Source: Bin52 sp965243345
GTDB lineage: Bacteria; Pseudomonadota; Alphaproteobacteria; Thalassobaculales; Thalassobaculaceae
Length of the DNA stretch: 64,000 nt
Assembly: GCA_965243345.1 (NCBI GenBank)
Contig: CBDEUR010000003.1
Location: forward strand, 62,001-126,000
Reading direction: 5' to 3'
Below the pieces are notes generated by a model. The model made no database searches. It was given only the letters and a program-made list of their open reading frames with translations, and was not told the origin of the DNA. The position numbers and the translations under genes are program-made. Below, piece by piece: positions 43,950 through 52,204 of this stretch (positions within the stretch are counted from its first letter, which is position 1; every line of letters starts with the position of its first letter).

Positions 43950-44645
43950 ATGAACATTCGAGAATCCGTCATTGTCGCGCTGCGCGATGCTGCGGACCCG
44001 GTCAGGGCGCCGAAGCAGCAGGCATACATGAAATCGGACATGCCCTACCTGGGCGTGGGCGTTCCGCAATGCCGTCGCATCGCGGGAACCGTGTTCGAGA
44101 GGCACCCGCTGCCGGACGCCGACGCCTGGGAGGCGGCGGTTCTCGACCTCTGGCGCAGGGCCACCCACCGCGAGGAACGCTACGCGGCGATCGAACTGCT
44201 GCTCTTCCGGCGCAATTCGAGGTGGCTCGAGCCGGCGCGCCTCCCCATGATCGAGGAGATGGTGGTCACTGGCGCCTGGTGGGACTACGTGGACGCGATT
44301 GCCAGCCGCGGGGTAGGGGCCATGCTCGTCGCTCATCCGCGCCCGATGAAGACCATCCTCCGGGAATGGGCGACAGACGGTGACATCTGGAAGCGGCGGA
44401 CCGCCATTCTCGCGCAACTCCGTTCGAAGCACGGGACGGATGCGAAGCTGCTCGCCGACGCGATCCGGCCGTCCATCGGCCACCCGGAGTTCTTTCTGCG
44501 AAAGGGCATCGGCTGGGCGCTGCGCGAATACTCCAGGACCGATCCGGGATGGGTGACGGCCTTCGTGGACGCGCATCCCGAGCTGTCCACGCTGAGCCGG
44601 CGCGAAGCGCTCAAGCACCTGGAGCGCCAACGCCAACGCAGGTAG
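43950..44645 (+). CDS. DNA alkylation repair protein, AlkD-like
   Basis: 231 residues of HEAT-like helical repeats. KQQAYMKSDMPYLGVGVPQC matches the opening of the AlkC/AlkD family, and the active-site region GAWWDYVDAIASR carries the Trp-Trp-Asp set seen in AlkD, followed by DIWKRRTAILAQL and FFLRKGIGWALREYSRTDP. Family members excise alkylated bases such as 3- or 7-methylpurines. Start at ATG 43950 (MNIRESVIVAL); an in-frame ATG 20 codons upstream lies in non-conserved sequence. Single gene. Confidence 0.9.
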   Translation: MNIRESVIVALRDAADPVRAPKQQAYMKSDMPYLGVGVPQCRRIAGTVFERHPLPDADAWEAAVLDLWRRATHREERYAAIELLLFRRNSRWLEPARLPMIEEMVVTGAWWDYVDAIASRGVGAMLVAHPRPMKTILREWATDGDIWKRRTAILAQLRSKHGTDAKLLADAIRPSIGHPEFFLRKGIGWALREYSRTDPGWVTAFVDAHPELSTLSRREALKHLERQRQRR

Positions 44646-45304
44646 GTCCGCGAACAGGGGCGGAGGATTGCGGATGACGGCCGCACGCTCGGCGGATACT
44701 TCGCCCGCAAGCGCCGGCATGACATCCTGGTCCTCGCCGGGCTCCCGTACCGGCCTGACCGTCGCTCGTCCGACGGTAGCGCCTCTGTCGCACTGGGATT
44801 GATCCCCGTTCGGCGGTGACAGAATCCGTCTCCGCAAACTGCGGTAGTGCCGGGCACCGCTCTCCACACGCCCCGCTGTCAATCCGGAAGGGGCCGTTCC
44901 TTCAGCGAGGGCCTTCGAGCGCGATCTCGCGCACGATCTCCTCGAACAACCGCACGGGCTTGAAGTCCTCGGCCGAGCGGCGCACGACCAACCCGGTGCG
45001 GTAGCGCCGCCGCCCGAAGTCGAGCGCCAGGGGCGGTTGTCGCTTCCCCGGATCATTCGGCCGGAAACTCCCCGATTCCCGTTGAATGGTCCGCCTTCCA
45101 GAACCTTTGGGACCATTTGGCGGACGCTCTGTTCCGCGCACCGGTGAACCTGCCCCGGGTTTTTCGTACTGCCCGGTTACGCGTCTTGATGCTCGCGCGG
45201 CACGGCGTCCCCCTACGCCCGGTTGACCCCCCGGCTGCGGCATCCGGGAGCAATCTCCGCAGCGAGGTGGTTCTGCCGCGGTCACCGCCGCGGTCGGCCG
45301 ATCG
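44646..45304. other. Intergenic, possible decayed coding sequence
   Basis: About 660 bp. On the minus strand near 45030-44905 the frame reads LALDFGRRRYRTGLVVRRSA and VRLFEEIVREIALEG, resembling the tail of a LysR-type substrate-binding domain, but nothing upstream supports an intact gene. On the plus strand at 44650-44820 another short frame (GGYFARKRRHDILVLAGLPY) is also isolated. These are probably remnants. Confidence 0.4.
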
Positions 45305-46186
45305 TCAGTTCGGGCCGCTTCGTGCGCGCTCGCGCCTGACGACGACCAGTCCGGAGCCGACGATCAGGGCCGCGCCCAGCCAGGTGTAGCCATCGGGAAG
45401 GTCATTGAAGATGACGTACCCGAACGCCGCGGCGGTGATGAGTTCCGCGTACCCGATGGGCGAGACGACGGACGCGGGCGCTCTCTGCAGGGCGCAGATG
45501 ATGAAGTACTGGGCGGCCCCGCCGATCAGCCCGACCCCCGCGAACTTCAGCCCGTCCACGATTGTGTCCGGAGTGCGCCAGGTGAGCGGCATGACAAGCG
45601 ACATGACGATGGCGCCGGCAAGCGCGGTGTAGATGATGAGTGTCTCCGGGCGCTCGTGGGGTGCGAGGCGTCGCGTCCACAGCTGGTAACCGGCGAAGCA
45701 GATCGCCGACAGCAGCGTCAGCACCGCGGCGGGCTGGAAGACATCCGTGCCCGGGCGAATGATGACGAGGGCTCCGCAGAACCCGACGACGACCGCGGCA
45801 CTTCGCCACGGCCCGACCCGCTCCTTCAGGATCGGCACCGACAGCGCGACCACGACCAGCGGCGTGGTGAACATGATGGCAGACGCGGTGGCGAGCTGGA
45901 CATAGGGCAATGCGGCGATGAACATGCAGTTGGAGGCAAAGAAGACGAACGAGCGGCCGATCATTTCCCGGGGACGATGGGCCCGCAGCAGCGCCGCTCC
46001 GAGGAATGGTCCGAAGAACAGCGCCATCCATACGAGATGGCCCGCAAACCGCGCCCACACGACCTGGGTCAGCGGATAGTCGGCCGTGAGTGACTTCGCG
46101 ATGGCGTTCATGACCGGGAGCAGCACGATGCCCAGCAGCATGAAGGCGATGCCGGCACCCCGGGTGCGGGAGAACTGCTGCCTCAT
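45305..46186 (-). CDS. EamA/DMT-superfamily transporter
   Basis: 293 residues and about ten membrane helices in two EamA repeats. First repeat: GIAFMLLGIVLLPVMNAIAK, WARFAGHLVWMALFF, NCMFIAALPYVQLATASAIM, then VGPWRSAAVVVGFCGALVII. Second repeat: VLTLLSAICFAGYQLWTRRL to AAFGYVIFNDLPDGYTWLGA. It probably exports a small metabolite or amino acid. Start at the Met giving a short cytoplasmic tail; frames upstream to 46336 would add 50 polar residues. Neighbouring genes give no substrate hint. Confidence 0.88.
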   Translation of the reverse strand: MRQQFSRTRGAGIAFMLLGIVLLPVMNAIAKSLTADYPLTQVVWARFAGHLVWMALFFGPFLGAALLRAHRPREMIGRSFVFFASNCMFIAALPYVQLATASAIMFTTPLVVVALSVPILKERVGPWRSAAVVVGFCGALVIIRPGTDVFQPAAVLTLLSAICFAGYQLWTRRLAPHERPETLIIYTALAGAIVMSLVMPLTWRTPDTIVDGLKFAGVGLIGGAAQYFIICALQRAPASVVSPIGYAELITAAAFGYVIFNDLPDGYTWLGAALIVGSGLVVVRRERARSGPN

Positions 46187-46659
46187 CGCGGATTTTGCCT
46201 GTCCATGAAACTCGTCCCGCGATGAGCGAGGGACCGGGTACGGGACCGGTTCGCCAGTGGAGATAACGGGTCCCGCATGCGCCCCGGAGGGTGGCAGGAC
46301 GTTCGTCTGCGCGATCATGGCCGCACGGGCAGACAATTGCGACGGATTTCAGATGAACGACCGCTCCGGACCGGTCACCGTGACCGCCTTGACGCATAGG
46401 ACCGGGCCGGGGCGCCGATCATCGCGCGGGGCCCCGTCGGCGGCGCGTTGCGGCTGCGCCTTCGTCGTGGTCCGCGCGCCCAATGCGTTCCTCTCGGCCG
46501 GTCCTGCCCGCGGACGGGGCCCCGACGGGACCACGAACGAACCTGGACCTGCCCGCCGGACCGTGACCGGGCCCGGGGGGCGGCGTTCCGGTCCCGGATG
46601 GTACCGGGCCCGGCGCTCGGATAGTCTTGGAAGACCCGTTCGGATACCGGCAGGAAGCC
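46187..46659. other. Divergent promoter region, no gene recognised
   Basis: 470 bp between the divergent transporter and amidase genes. The frame upstream of the transporter stays open for 50 codons but has no motif. Nothing else found. Confidence 0.4.
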
Positions 46660-47343
46660 ATGGACGAGAAACTTCGCGACGCGCTCGAGACCCTGTTTGC
46701 GGCCGACAGCGCTTTCTACGATGCGCGCGGCTTCCAGCGGCGCGTCGGCTGGGGGCGAAAGCCGGCCCTGGTCAACATCGACCTTGCCAATGCCTGGACC
46801 CGGCCCGGCAATCCGTTCACCTGCTCGGGCATGGAGACCATCATCCCCGCGGTCCAGGAGGTGCTGAACGCCTTCAGGGCGCGCGGACTGCCGGTGGTGT
46901 TCACCACCACCGCCTACGAGGTCGTCGAGGGCGCGCATACCGACATGGGCCTGTGGGGCCGGAAGATCCCGGCCGAGGTGCTGCGCGCCGGCACGCCGCT
47001 GGTCGAGATCGACGAGCGGCTTGAACGCCGCGACAGCGAACCGGTGATCGTCAAGAAACAGGCCAGCGCCTTTCGCGGCACCATGCTCGCCAGCTACCTG
47101 GTTGCCGCCGGGGTCGATACCGTGGTGGTGACCGGAACGACGGCAAGCGCCTGCGTGCGGGCGACCGTGGAGGACGCCATCGCCGACGGGTTCCGGCCGA
47201 TCGTGGTGCGCGAGTGCATCGGCGACCGCATCGCCGGCGCGGTGGAATGGAACCTGTTCGACATCGATGCCAAGTTCGGTGACGTCGAGCCGCTCGAGGC
47301 GGTGCTCGACCACCTGCGCCGCAACGAGGAAGTCGCCCCCTGA
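46660..47343 (+). CDS. Isochorismatase-family amidase, N-carbamoylsarcosine amidase-like
   Basis: 227 residues. Cysteine hydrolase fold with Asp in ALVNIDLANAW (about residue 39), Lys in VIVKKQASAFRG (about 135) and Cys in VTGTTASACVRATVEDA (about 163, with the cis-peptide Thr-Ala before it). The amino extension and the AWTRPGNPF stretch resemble N-carbamoylsarcosine amidohydrolases more than ureidoacrylate or nicotinamide amidases. The start has AGGA upstream. Convergent and only 9 bases from a D-carbamoylase, which supports an N-carbamoyl substrate (inference). Confidence 0.85.
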   Translation: MDEKLRDALETLFAADSAFYDARGFQRRVGWGRKPALVNIDLANAWTRPGNPFTCSGMETIIPAVQEVLNAFRARGLPVVFTTTAYEVVEGAHTDMGLWGRKIPAEVLRAGTPLVEIDERLERRDSEPVIVKKQASAFRGTMLASYLVAAGVDTVVVTGTTASACVRATVEDAIADGFRPIVVRECIGDRIAGAVEWNLFDIDAKFGDVEPLEAVLDHLRRNEEVAP

Positions 47344-47352
47344 CCGGGTGGG

Positions 47353-48273
47353 CTACGCCTTCGCGGCCGCGATCAGCTGGTAGTGCTGCGGTTGCCGGTG
47401 CAGGGCGAAGTCGAAGATCTGGCGCCTGATCTCGTCACAGCGGTCGAGATCGCAGTCCGCGACCACTACCTCGTCGGCAACGCCCTGGGCCATGGCGATG
47501 ATCTCCCCGGTCGGGGCGATGATGGCGCTCTGTCCGATCAGGTCGCAGCCTTCCTCGCGGCCCGCCTTGGCCACGCCGACCACCCAGTTGCCGTTCTGGT
47601 AGGCCCCGGCCTGCATCGAGAGATGGTTGTGGAACCACGACAGGTGGTCGTGCTCGGGAACCGGCGGGTTGTGTGAGGGCGTGTTGTAGCCGAGCACGAC
47701 CAGTTCCACCCCCTGCAGGCCCATGACCCGGTAGGTCTCGGGCCAGCGCCGGTCATTGCAGATGCACATGCCCAGCGTTCCCCCGAAGGCCTCGAAGACC
47801 GGGAACCCGAGGTTGCCCGGCTCGAAATACGCCTTCTCCAGGTGCTGGAACGGCCGCCAGGGTTCGTGCTCGGCATGGCCCGGCAGGTGCACCTTGCGGT
47901 ACTTGCCCACGATGGCGCCCGACCGGTCGACCAGGATCGAGGTGTTGAACCGGCGGGTCCCGCCGGCCTCGCGCACCAGTTCCGCGTAGCCGAGGTAGAA
48001 CCCGACCCCGAGTTCGGCTGCGAGCTCGAACAGCGGGCGGGTGGCCGCGTTCGGCATCTCCGTCTCGTAGAAGGCGTCGAGTTCGGCCTCTTCCTCGAGA
48101 TACCAGCGCGGAAAGAAGCTGGTCAGCGCCAGTTCCGGGAACACGACGAGCTGCGCACTCTTGCCATGCGCCTCGCGCATCATCTCCGACATGCGCGCCA
48201 CCGCCGACTGGCGGGGCTCGTTGCGTGCGATCGGGCCCATCTGGGCGGCTGCAATCGTGAGCGTGCGCGACAT
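47353..48273 (-). CDS. N-carbamoyl-D-amino-acid hydrolase (nitrilase superfamily)
   Basis: 306 residues, close to the 304 of the Agrobacterium enzyme. The catalytic triad falls at the same numbers: E47 (FPELAL), K127 (KYRKVH) and C172 (MCICNDRRW), and the conserved histidines H129, H144 and H215 are also present. It hydrolyses N-carbamoyl-D-amino acids to D-amino acid, CO2 and ammonia in the cytosol. Start chosen for GGAGG; the longer open frame is not conserved. It follows the ATPase gene of the importer by 19 bases, so imported carbamoyl compounds are a likely substrate. Confidence 0.93.
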   Translation of the reverse strand: MSRTLTIAAAQMGPIARNEPRQSAVARMSEMMREAHGKSAQLVVFPELALTSFFPRWYLEEEAELDAFYETEMPNAATRPLFELAAELGVGFYLGYAELVREAGGTRRFNTSILVDRSGAIVGKYRKVHLPGHAEHEPWRPFQHLEKAYFEPGNLGFPVFEAFGGTLGMCICNDRRWPETYRVMGLQGVELVVLGYNTPSHNPPVPEHDHLSWFHNHLSMQAGAYQNGNWVVGVAKAGREEGCDLIGQSAIIAPTGEIIAMAQGVADEVVVADCDLDRCDEIRRQIFDFALHRQPQHYQLIAAAKA

Positions 48274-48292
48274 GAGTGTCCTCCTTCGCGGG

Positions 48293-49282
48293 TCAGCCGG
48301 CCTGCTCGTCGACCAGGTGACAGGCGACCTGGTGGCCGCTGCCAATGGTGCGCATCACCGGTTCCTCGGAGAGGCACCGGGCCTCGGCGAACGGGCAGCG
48401 GGTGTGGAAGCGGCAGCCGGACGGCGGGTTGATCGGACTGGGAATGTCGCCCTTCAGGATGATGCGGTCGCGCCGGGCGCCGGGTTCGGGGACAGGGGCC
48501 GCCGACAGCAGGGCGCGGGTATAGGGATGGCGCGGGTCGGAGAACAGGGTCTCCCGGTCGGTCAGCTCGACGATCTTGCCGAGGTACATCACCGCGACCC
48601 GGTGGCTGATGTGCTCGACCACCGCCAGGTCGTGGCTGATGAACAGGTAGGCAAGCCCCAGCTCGTCCTGCAGGTCCATCAGCAGGTTCAGCACCTGGGC
48701 CTGGACCGAGACGTCGAGCGCGGAGACCGGTTCGTCGGCGACGATCAGCCCGGGGTTGAGCGCAAGCGCCCGGGCCACACCGAGGCGCTGGCGCTGGCCG
48801 CCTGAAAACTCGTGCGGGTACTTCACCATCTGGTCGGGCCGGAGCCCGACCCGCTGGAACAGGGCCCGCACCCTGTCGTCGACCTCGCTGCGCGCAACCT
48901 CGCTGTAGTTCTCCAGCGGCTCGGCGACGATGCTGCGCGCCGACAGTCGCGGATTGAGGGATGCGTAGGGGTCCTGGAACACCATCTGCATCTGCCGGCG
49001 CAGCGTGCGCATCCTGGCCGCCCCGGCCCGGGTCACGTCCTCGCCCCTGACCCTGATCTCGCCCGATGTCGGGTCGATGAGGCGCATCACCGTCTTGCCG
49101 ACCGTCGACTTGCCCGACCCGCTCTCGCCCACCAGTCCCAGGGTTTCCCCGGCGCGGATGTCGAAGGCCACCCCGTCAACGGCGAGGACCAGGCCGATCT
49201 GCCGGCGCAGCAGGCCCGAGTGGACCGGGAAGTGCTTGCGCAGCTCGCGCACCTCGAGCACCAGGTCGGGAGCGGCTGTCAT
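48293..49282 (-). CDS. Oligopeptide-type ABC transporter ATPase, DppF/OppF-like
   Basis: 329 residues. Walker A GESGSGKST, Q-loop MVFQDPYASLNPR, signature SGGQRQRLGVARAL, Walker B LIVADEPVSALD and switch H in ISHDLAVVEH. The carboxyl oligopeptide extension has PSPINPPSGCRFHTRCPFA with the cysteines that bind an iron-sulfur cluster in some relatives. It powers uptake with the second ATPase upstream, to which it is joined by ATGA. The frame is open further upstream, but that part overlaps the neighbour. Confidence 0.94.
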   Translation of the reverse strand: MTAAPDLVLEVRELRKHFPVHSGLLRRQIGLVLAVDGVAFDIRAGETLGLVGESGSGKSTVGKTVMRLIDPTSGEIRVRGEDVTRAGAARMRTLRRQMQMVFQDPYASLNPRLSARSIVAEPLENYSEVARSEVDDRVRALFQRVGLRPDQMVKYPHEFSGGQRQRLGVARALALNPGLIVADEPVSALDVSVQAQVLNLLMDLQDELGLAYLFISHDLAVVEHISHRVAVMYLGKIVELTDRETLFSDPRHPYTRALLSAAPVPEPGARRDRIILKGDIPSPINPPSGCRFHTRCPFAEARCLSEEPVMRTIGSGHQVACHLVDEQAG

Positions 49283-50289
49283 GTCGCACACTCCGCCACC
49301 TGCTGCCATTCCCAGCAGGCAACCAGCCGGTTGCCCGGGCGTGGCTCGAGCTCGGGCCGTTCCGTCCGGCACCTCTCGCCGGCAAACGGACAGCGCGGCG
49401 CGAAGGTGCATCCGGGAACCTCGCGGCGCAGCGACGGGACCACACCCGGGATCTCGGCCAGCCGGCCGCGCTGGGCGGCGATCGCCCGGGCCGAGAGTTT
49501 CGGTATCGAGCCCATCAGGCCCAGGGTGTAGGGATGCAGCGGCTGTGCGAACAGGTCTTCCACCGCCGCTTCCTCGACCTTGCGCCCGGCATACATCACC
49601 ACCACCCGCTGGGCGGTCTCCGCCACCACGCCCAGGTCGTGGGTGATGAAGACGATCGCCGCGCCGATCTTCTCCTTGAGCTGCAGCATCAGGTCGAGAA
49701 TCTGGGCCTGGATGGTGACGTCGAGCGCCGTGGTCGGTTCATCCGCAATCAGGATCGCCGGGTTGCAGGCGAGCGCCATGGCGATCATCACCCGCTGGCG
49801 CATGCCGCCCGAGAGCTGGTGCGGGTACTCTCCCGACCGCTGCCTGGGTTCGGGTATCTGGACCAGGTCCAGCATCTCGACCGCGCGGTCCGCGGCGGCC
49901 CGGCGCCCGAGACCCTGGTGCAGTTCGAGCGACTCCGCGATCTGGCGGCCCACCGGCATCACCGGGTTGAGCGAGGTCATGGGTTCCTGGAAGATCATCG
50001 AGATCTGGTTGCCGCGGATCTCCCGCATCCGCTCCTCGCTCGCCTCGAGCAGGTCCTCGCCGTCGAACAGGATGCGTCCGCCCTCGACGCTCGCGGGCGG
50101 GGAGGGCAGCAGGCGCAGCACCGACATGGCGGTAACACTCTTGCCGCAGCCCGACTCGCCCACGATCGACAGGGTCTCGCCCCGGTCGACGTGGATCGAC
50201 ACGCCGTCCACCGCGCGTACGATGCCGTCGCGGGTGTGGAACCAGGTCTTGAGCTCGTTGATCTCGAGAATCGGTCCGTCGTGCGCCAT
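49279..50289 (-). CDS. Oligopeptide-type ABC transporter ATPase, DppD/OppD-like
   Basis: 336 residues. Walker A GESGCGKS, Q-loop MIFQEPMTSLNPV, signature LSGGMRQRVMIAMAL, Walker B LIADEPTTALD, switch THDLGVVAE. The carboxyl RREVPGCTFAPRCPFAGERC is the oligopeptide-type tail with Cys residues. It pairs with the DppF-like subunit, overlapping it by 4 bases, and starts 3 bases after the DppC-like permease. Confidence 0.94.
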   Translation of the reverse strand: MAHDGPILEINELKTWFHTRDGIVRAVDGVSIHVDRGETLSIVGESGCGKSVTAMSVLRLLPSPPASVEGGRILFDGEDLLEASEERMREIRGNQISMIFQEPMTSLNPVMPVGRQIAESLELHQGLGRRAAADRAVEMLDLVQIPEPRQRSGEYPHQLSGGMRQRVMIAMALACNPAILIADEPTTALDVTIQAQILDLMLQLKEKIGAAIVFITHDLGVVAETAQRVVVMYAGRKVEEAAVEDLFAQPLHPYTLGLMGSIPKLSARAIAAQRGRLAEIPGVVPSLRREVPGCTFAPRCPFAGERCRTERPELEPRPGNRLVACWEWQQVAECAT

Positions 50290-50292
50290 GGC

Positions 50293-51192
50293 TCACATCC
50301 GCCTGGCAATGCGCGGATCAAGCGAGTCACGCAGCCCGTCGCCCAGGATGTTGACCGCCAGCACCGTGATGGCGAGGAAGATGCCGGGGAAGAAGATCAT
50401 CCAGGGCGCGAACTGGAAGTAGGTCCGTCCCTCGGCCATGATGTTGCCCCAGCTCGGGATCTCGGGCGGGGTGCCGGCCCCGAGGAAGGAGAGGATCGCC
50501 TCGATGACCACCGCGGAGGCGCAGACGTAGGTCGCCTGCACGATGAGCGGGGCGAGCGTGTTCGGCAGGATGTGCTTGACCAGGATCTTGGGCAGCCGGG
50601 TTCCGACCGAGACCGCGGCCTCGACATAGGGCTGCTCGCGTACCGTCAGCACCACGGCGCGCACCAGGCGGACCACCCTCGGGATCTCGGGAATGGAGAT
50701 CGCGATGATGACGTTGGTGATGCTCGCGCCGGCCAGGCTGATCAGCGCGATCGCCAGCAGCACGCCGGGGATCGCCATCAGCCCGTCCATGATCCGCATC
50801 ACGATGGCGTCGATCCAGCGCACGTATCCGGCGACCAGGCCGATCGACAGCCCGATCACCGTGGCGATTGCGGCGACCGCGAAACCGACCAGCAGCGAGA
50901 TCTGGCCGCCGTAGATGGTCCGGGCATAGACGTCGCGACCGAGGAAATCGGCGCCGAACCAGAAGGCCTCGCCGGGCGGCTTCAGCCGGTTGATCGGGTT
51001 GAGCCGTAGCGGATCGGGCGCGATCCAGGGTGCTGCGAGCGCGATCACGGCCATCGCCAGCAGCAGGCCTGCCCCGACGACGACCGTCGGATGGCGGCGC
51101 CAGTAGTCCCGGAACCGGCTCCGGGCGTCGGCGGGGCGATCGATGTCCTCGAGGTCGTCGACCGGCAGGACCGTGTCGGGAACGTCTGCCAT
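50293..51192 (-). CDS. Oligopeptide-type ABC permease, DppC-like
   Basis: 299 residues. A long polar amino end, one membrane helix (VVVGAGLLLAMAVIALAAPW) and then the permease domain with FGADFLGRDVYARTIYGGQI, the EAA-type loop PYVEAAVSVGTRLPKILVKH and ILPNTLAPLIV. WGNIMAEGRTYFQFAPW closes it, as in DppC. The start ATG overlaps the stop of the DppB-like gene (TGATG). Forms the membrane channel with that subunit. Confidence 0.94.
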   Translation of the reverse strand: MADVPDTVLPVDDLEDIDRPADARSRFRDYWRRHPTVVVGAGLLLAMAVIALAAPWIAPDPLRLNPINRLKPPGEAFWFGADFLGRDVYARTIYGGQISLLVGFAVAAIATVIGLSIGLVAGYVRWIDAIVMRIMDGLMAIPGVLLAIALISLAGASITNVIIAISIPEIPRVVRLVRAVVLTVREQPYVEAAVSVGTRLPKILVKHILPNTLAPLIVQATYVCASAVVIEAILSFLGAGTPPEIPSWGNIMAEGRTYFQFAPWMIFFPGIFLAITVLAVNILGDGLRDSLDPRIARRM

Positions 51193-52133
51193 CAGTAGCG
51201 GATCCTCGGGTCGAGCACGGTGTAGGAGAGATCGATCGCGAGGTTCACCAGCACGTAGGCGCCCGAGAAGATCAGGATCACTCCCTGGATGATCGGGTAG
51301 TCGCGCCTGAGCACGGCGTCGATGGTCAGCCGCCCGAGGCCGGGGATGTTGAACACGCTCTCGGTCACCACGACACCACCGATCAGCAGGGCGATGCCGA
51401 TGCCGATGATGGTGACGATCGGAACCGATGCGTTCCTGAGCGCATGCCGGATCAGCAGCGCGTTGTTGTCGAGACCCTTCGCCCTGGCGGTGCGCATGTA
51501 GTCCTCGGTCAGGACCTCCAGCATGCTGGCCCGGGTGATGCGGGCGATGAGCGCGACGTAGATGATGCCCAGTGCCACCGTCGGCAGGGTGATCGAGCGC
51601 AGGAAGGGCAGGAACCCGTCCCCGATCGGCTTGTATCCCTGGACCGGGAACCAGCCCAGCGTGATCGAGAACAGCCACATCATCGCGTAGCCGATCACGA
51701 ACACCGGGACCGAGAAGCCGAGCACGGCGAAGACCATGATCGTCCGGTCGGTGAGCGTGCCGGCCTTCCAGGCGGCGATCACGCCCATGGGCACCGCGAC
51801 CAGGATCGCGAAGATGATGGTGGCGGTCGCAAGGGCGAGCGTCGGTTCCAGACGCTGCTCGATCAGCCTGGAGACCGGGAGGTTGGAGAAGATCGAGGTG
51901 CCGAGGTCACCCGACAGCACCGCGCCGGCCCAGCTGACGAACTGGACGTAGAGCGGCTTGTTCAGCCCCAGGCTCTCGCGGATCTTCTCGATGTCTTCCG
52001 GACGCGCGTAATCGCCCGCGATCACCACCGCCGGATCGCCCGGTGTCAGGTGCAGCAGCAGGAAGACCGCGATGCCGACGACCGCCATCACGGGCAGCGT
52101 CGCCAGCAGGCGTCGGATGATGTAGGCGTACAT
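51192..52133 (-). CDS. Oligopeptide-type ABC permease, DppB-like
   Basis: 313 residues and six membrane helices. MYAYIIRRLLATLPVMAVVG opens, LTPGDPA follows, then the EAA loop with DYMRTARAKGLDNNALLIRH and GVVVTESVFNIPGLG, all standard DppB features. It starts 71 bases after the binding-protein gene, behind a hairpin with a T-tract that likely reduces expression of the downstream genes relative to the binding protein. Confidence 0.94.
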   Translation of the reverse strand: MYAYIIRRLLATLPVMAVVGIAVFLLLHLTPGDPAVVIAGDYARPEDIEKIRESLGLNKPLYVQFVSWAGAVLSGDLGTSIFSNLPVSRLIEQRLEPTLALATATIIFAILVAVPMGVIAAWKAGTLTDRTIMVFAVLGFSVPVFVIGYAMMWLFSITLGWFPVQGYKPIGDGFLPFLRSITLPTVALGIIYVALIARITRASMLEVLTEDYMRTARAKGLDNNALLIRHALRNASVPIVTIIGIGIALLIGGVVVTESVFNIPGLGRLTIDAVLRRDYPIIQGVILIFSGAYVLVNLAIDLSYTVLDPRIRY

Positions 52134-52146
52134 TCAGATGGTGCCC

Positions 52147-52187
52147 GAAAAAGGCGACCGGCCGCCGGACGCAAGTCCGGCGGCCGG
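52147..52187 (-). terminator. Intrinsic terminator between binding protein and permease genes
   Basis: Perfect 13-bp arms CCGGCCGCCGGAC and GTCCGGCGGCCGG flank the tetraloop GCAA, and on the minus strand the stem is followed by TCGCC and five T residues (52152-52148). Since the importer genes continue beyond it, partial termination would keep the binding protein in excess. Confidence 0.85.
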
Positions 52188-52204
52188 ACCGGAAACTGTC
52201 CGTT

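Noticed and set aside
49534..51009. 491-codon plus-strand open frame opposite ATPase and permease genes
   Set aside because: Antisense shadow crossing two real genes.
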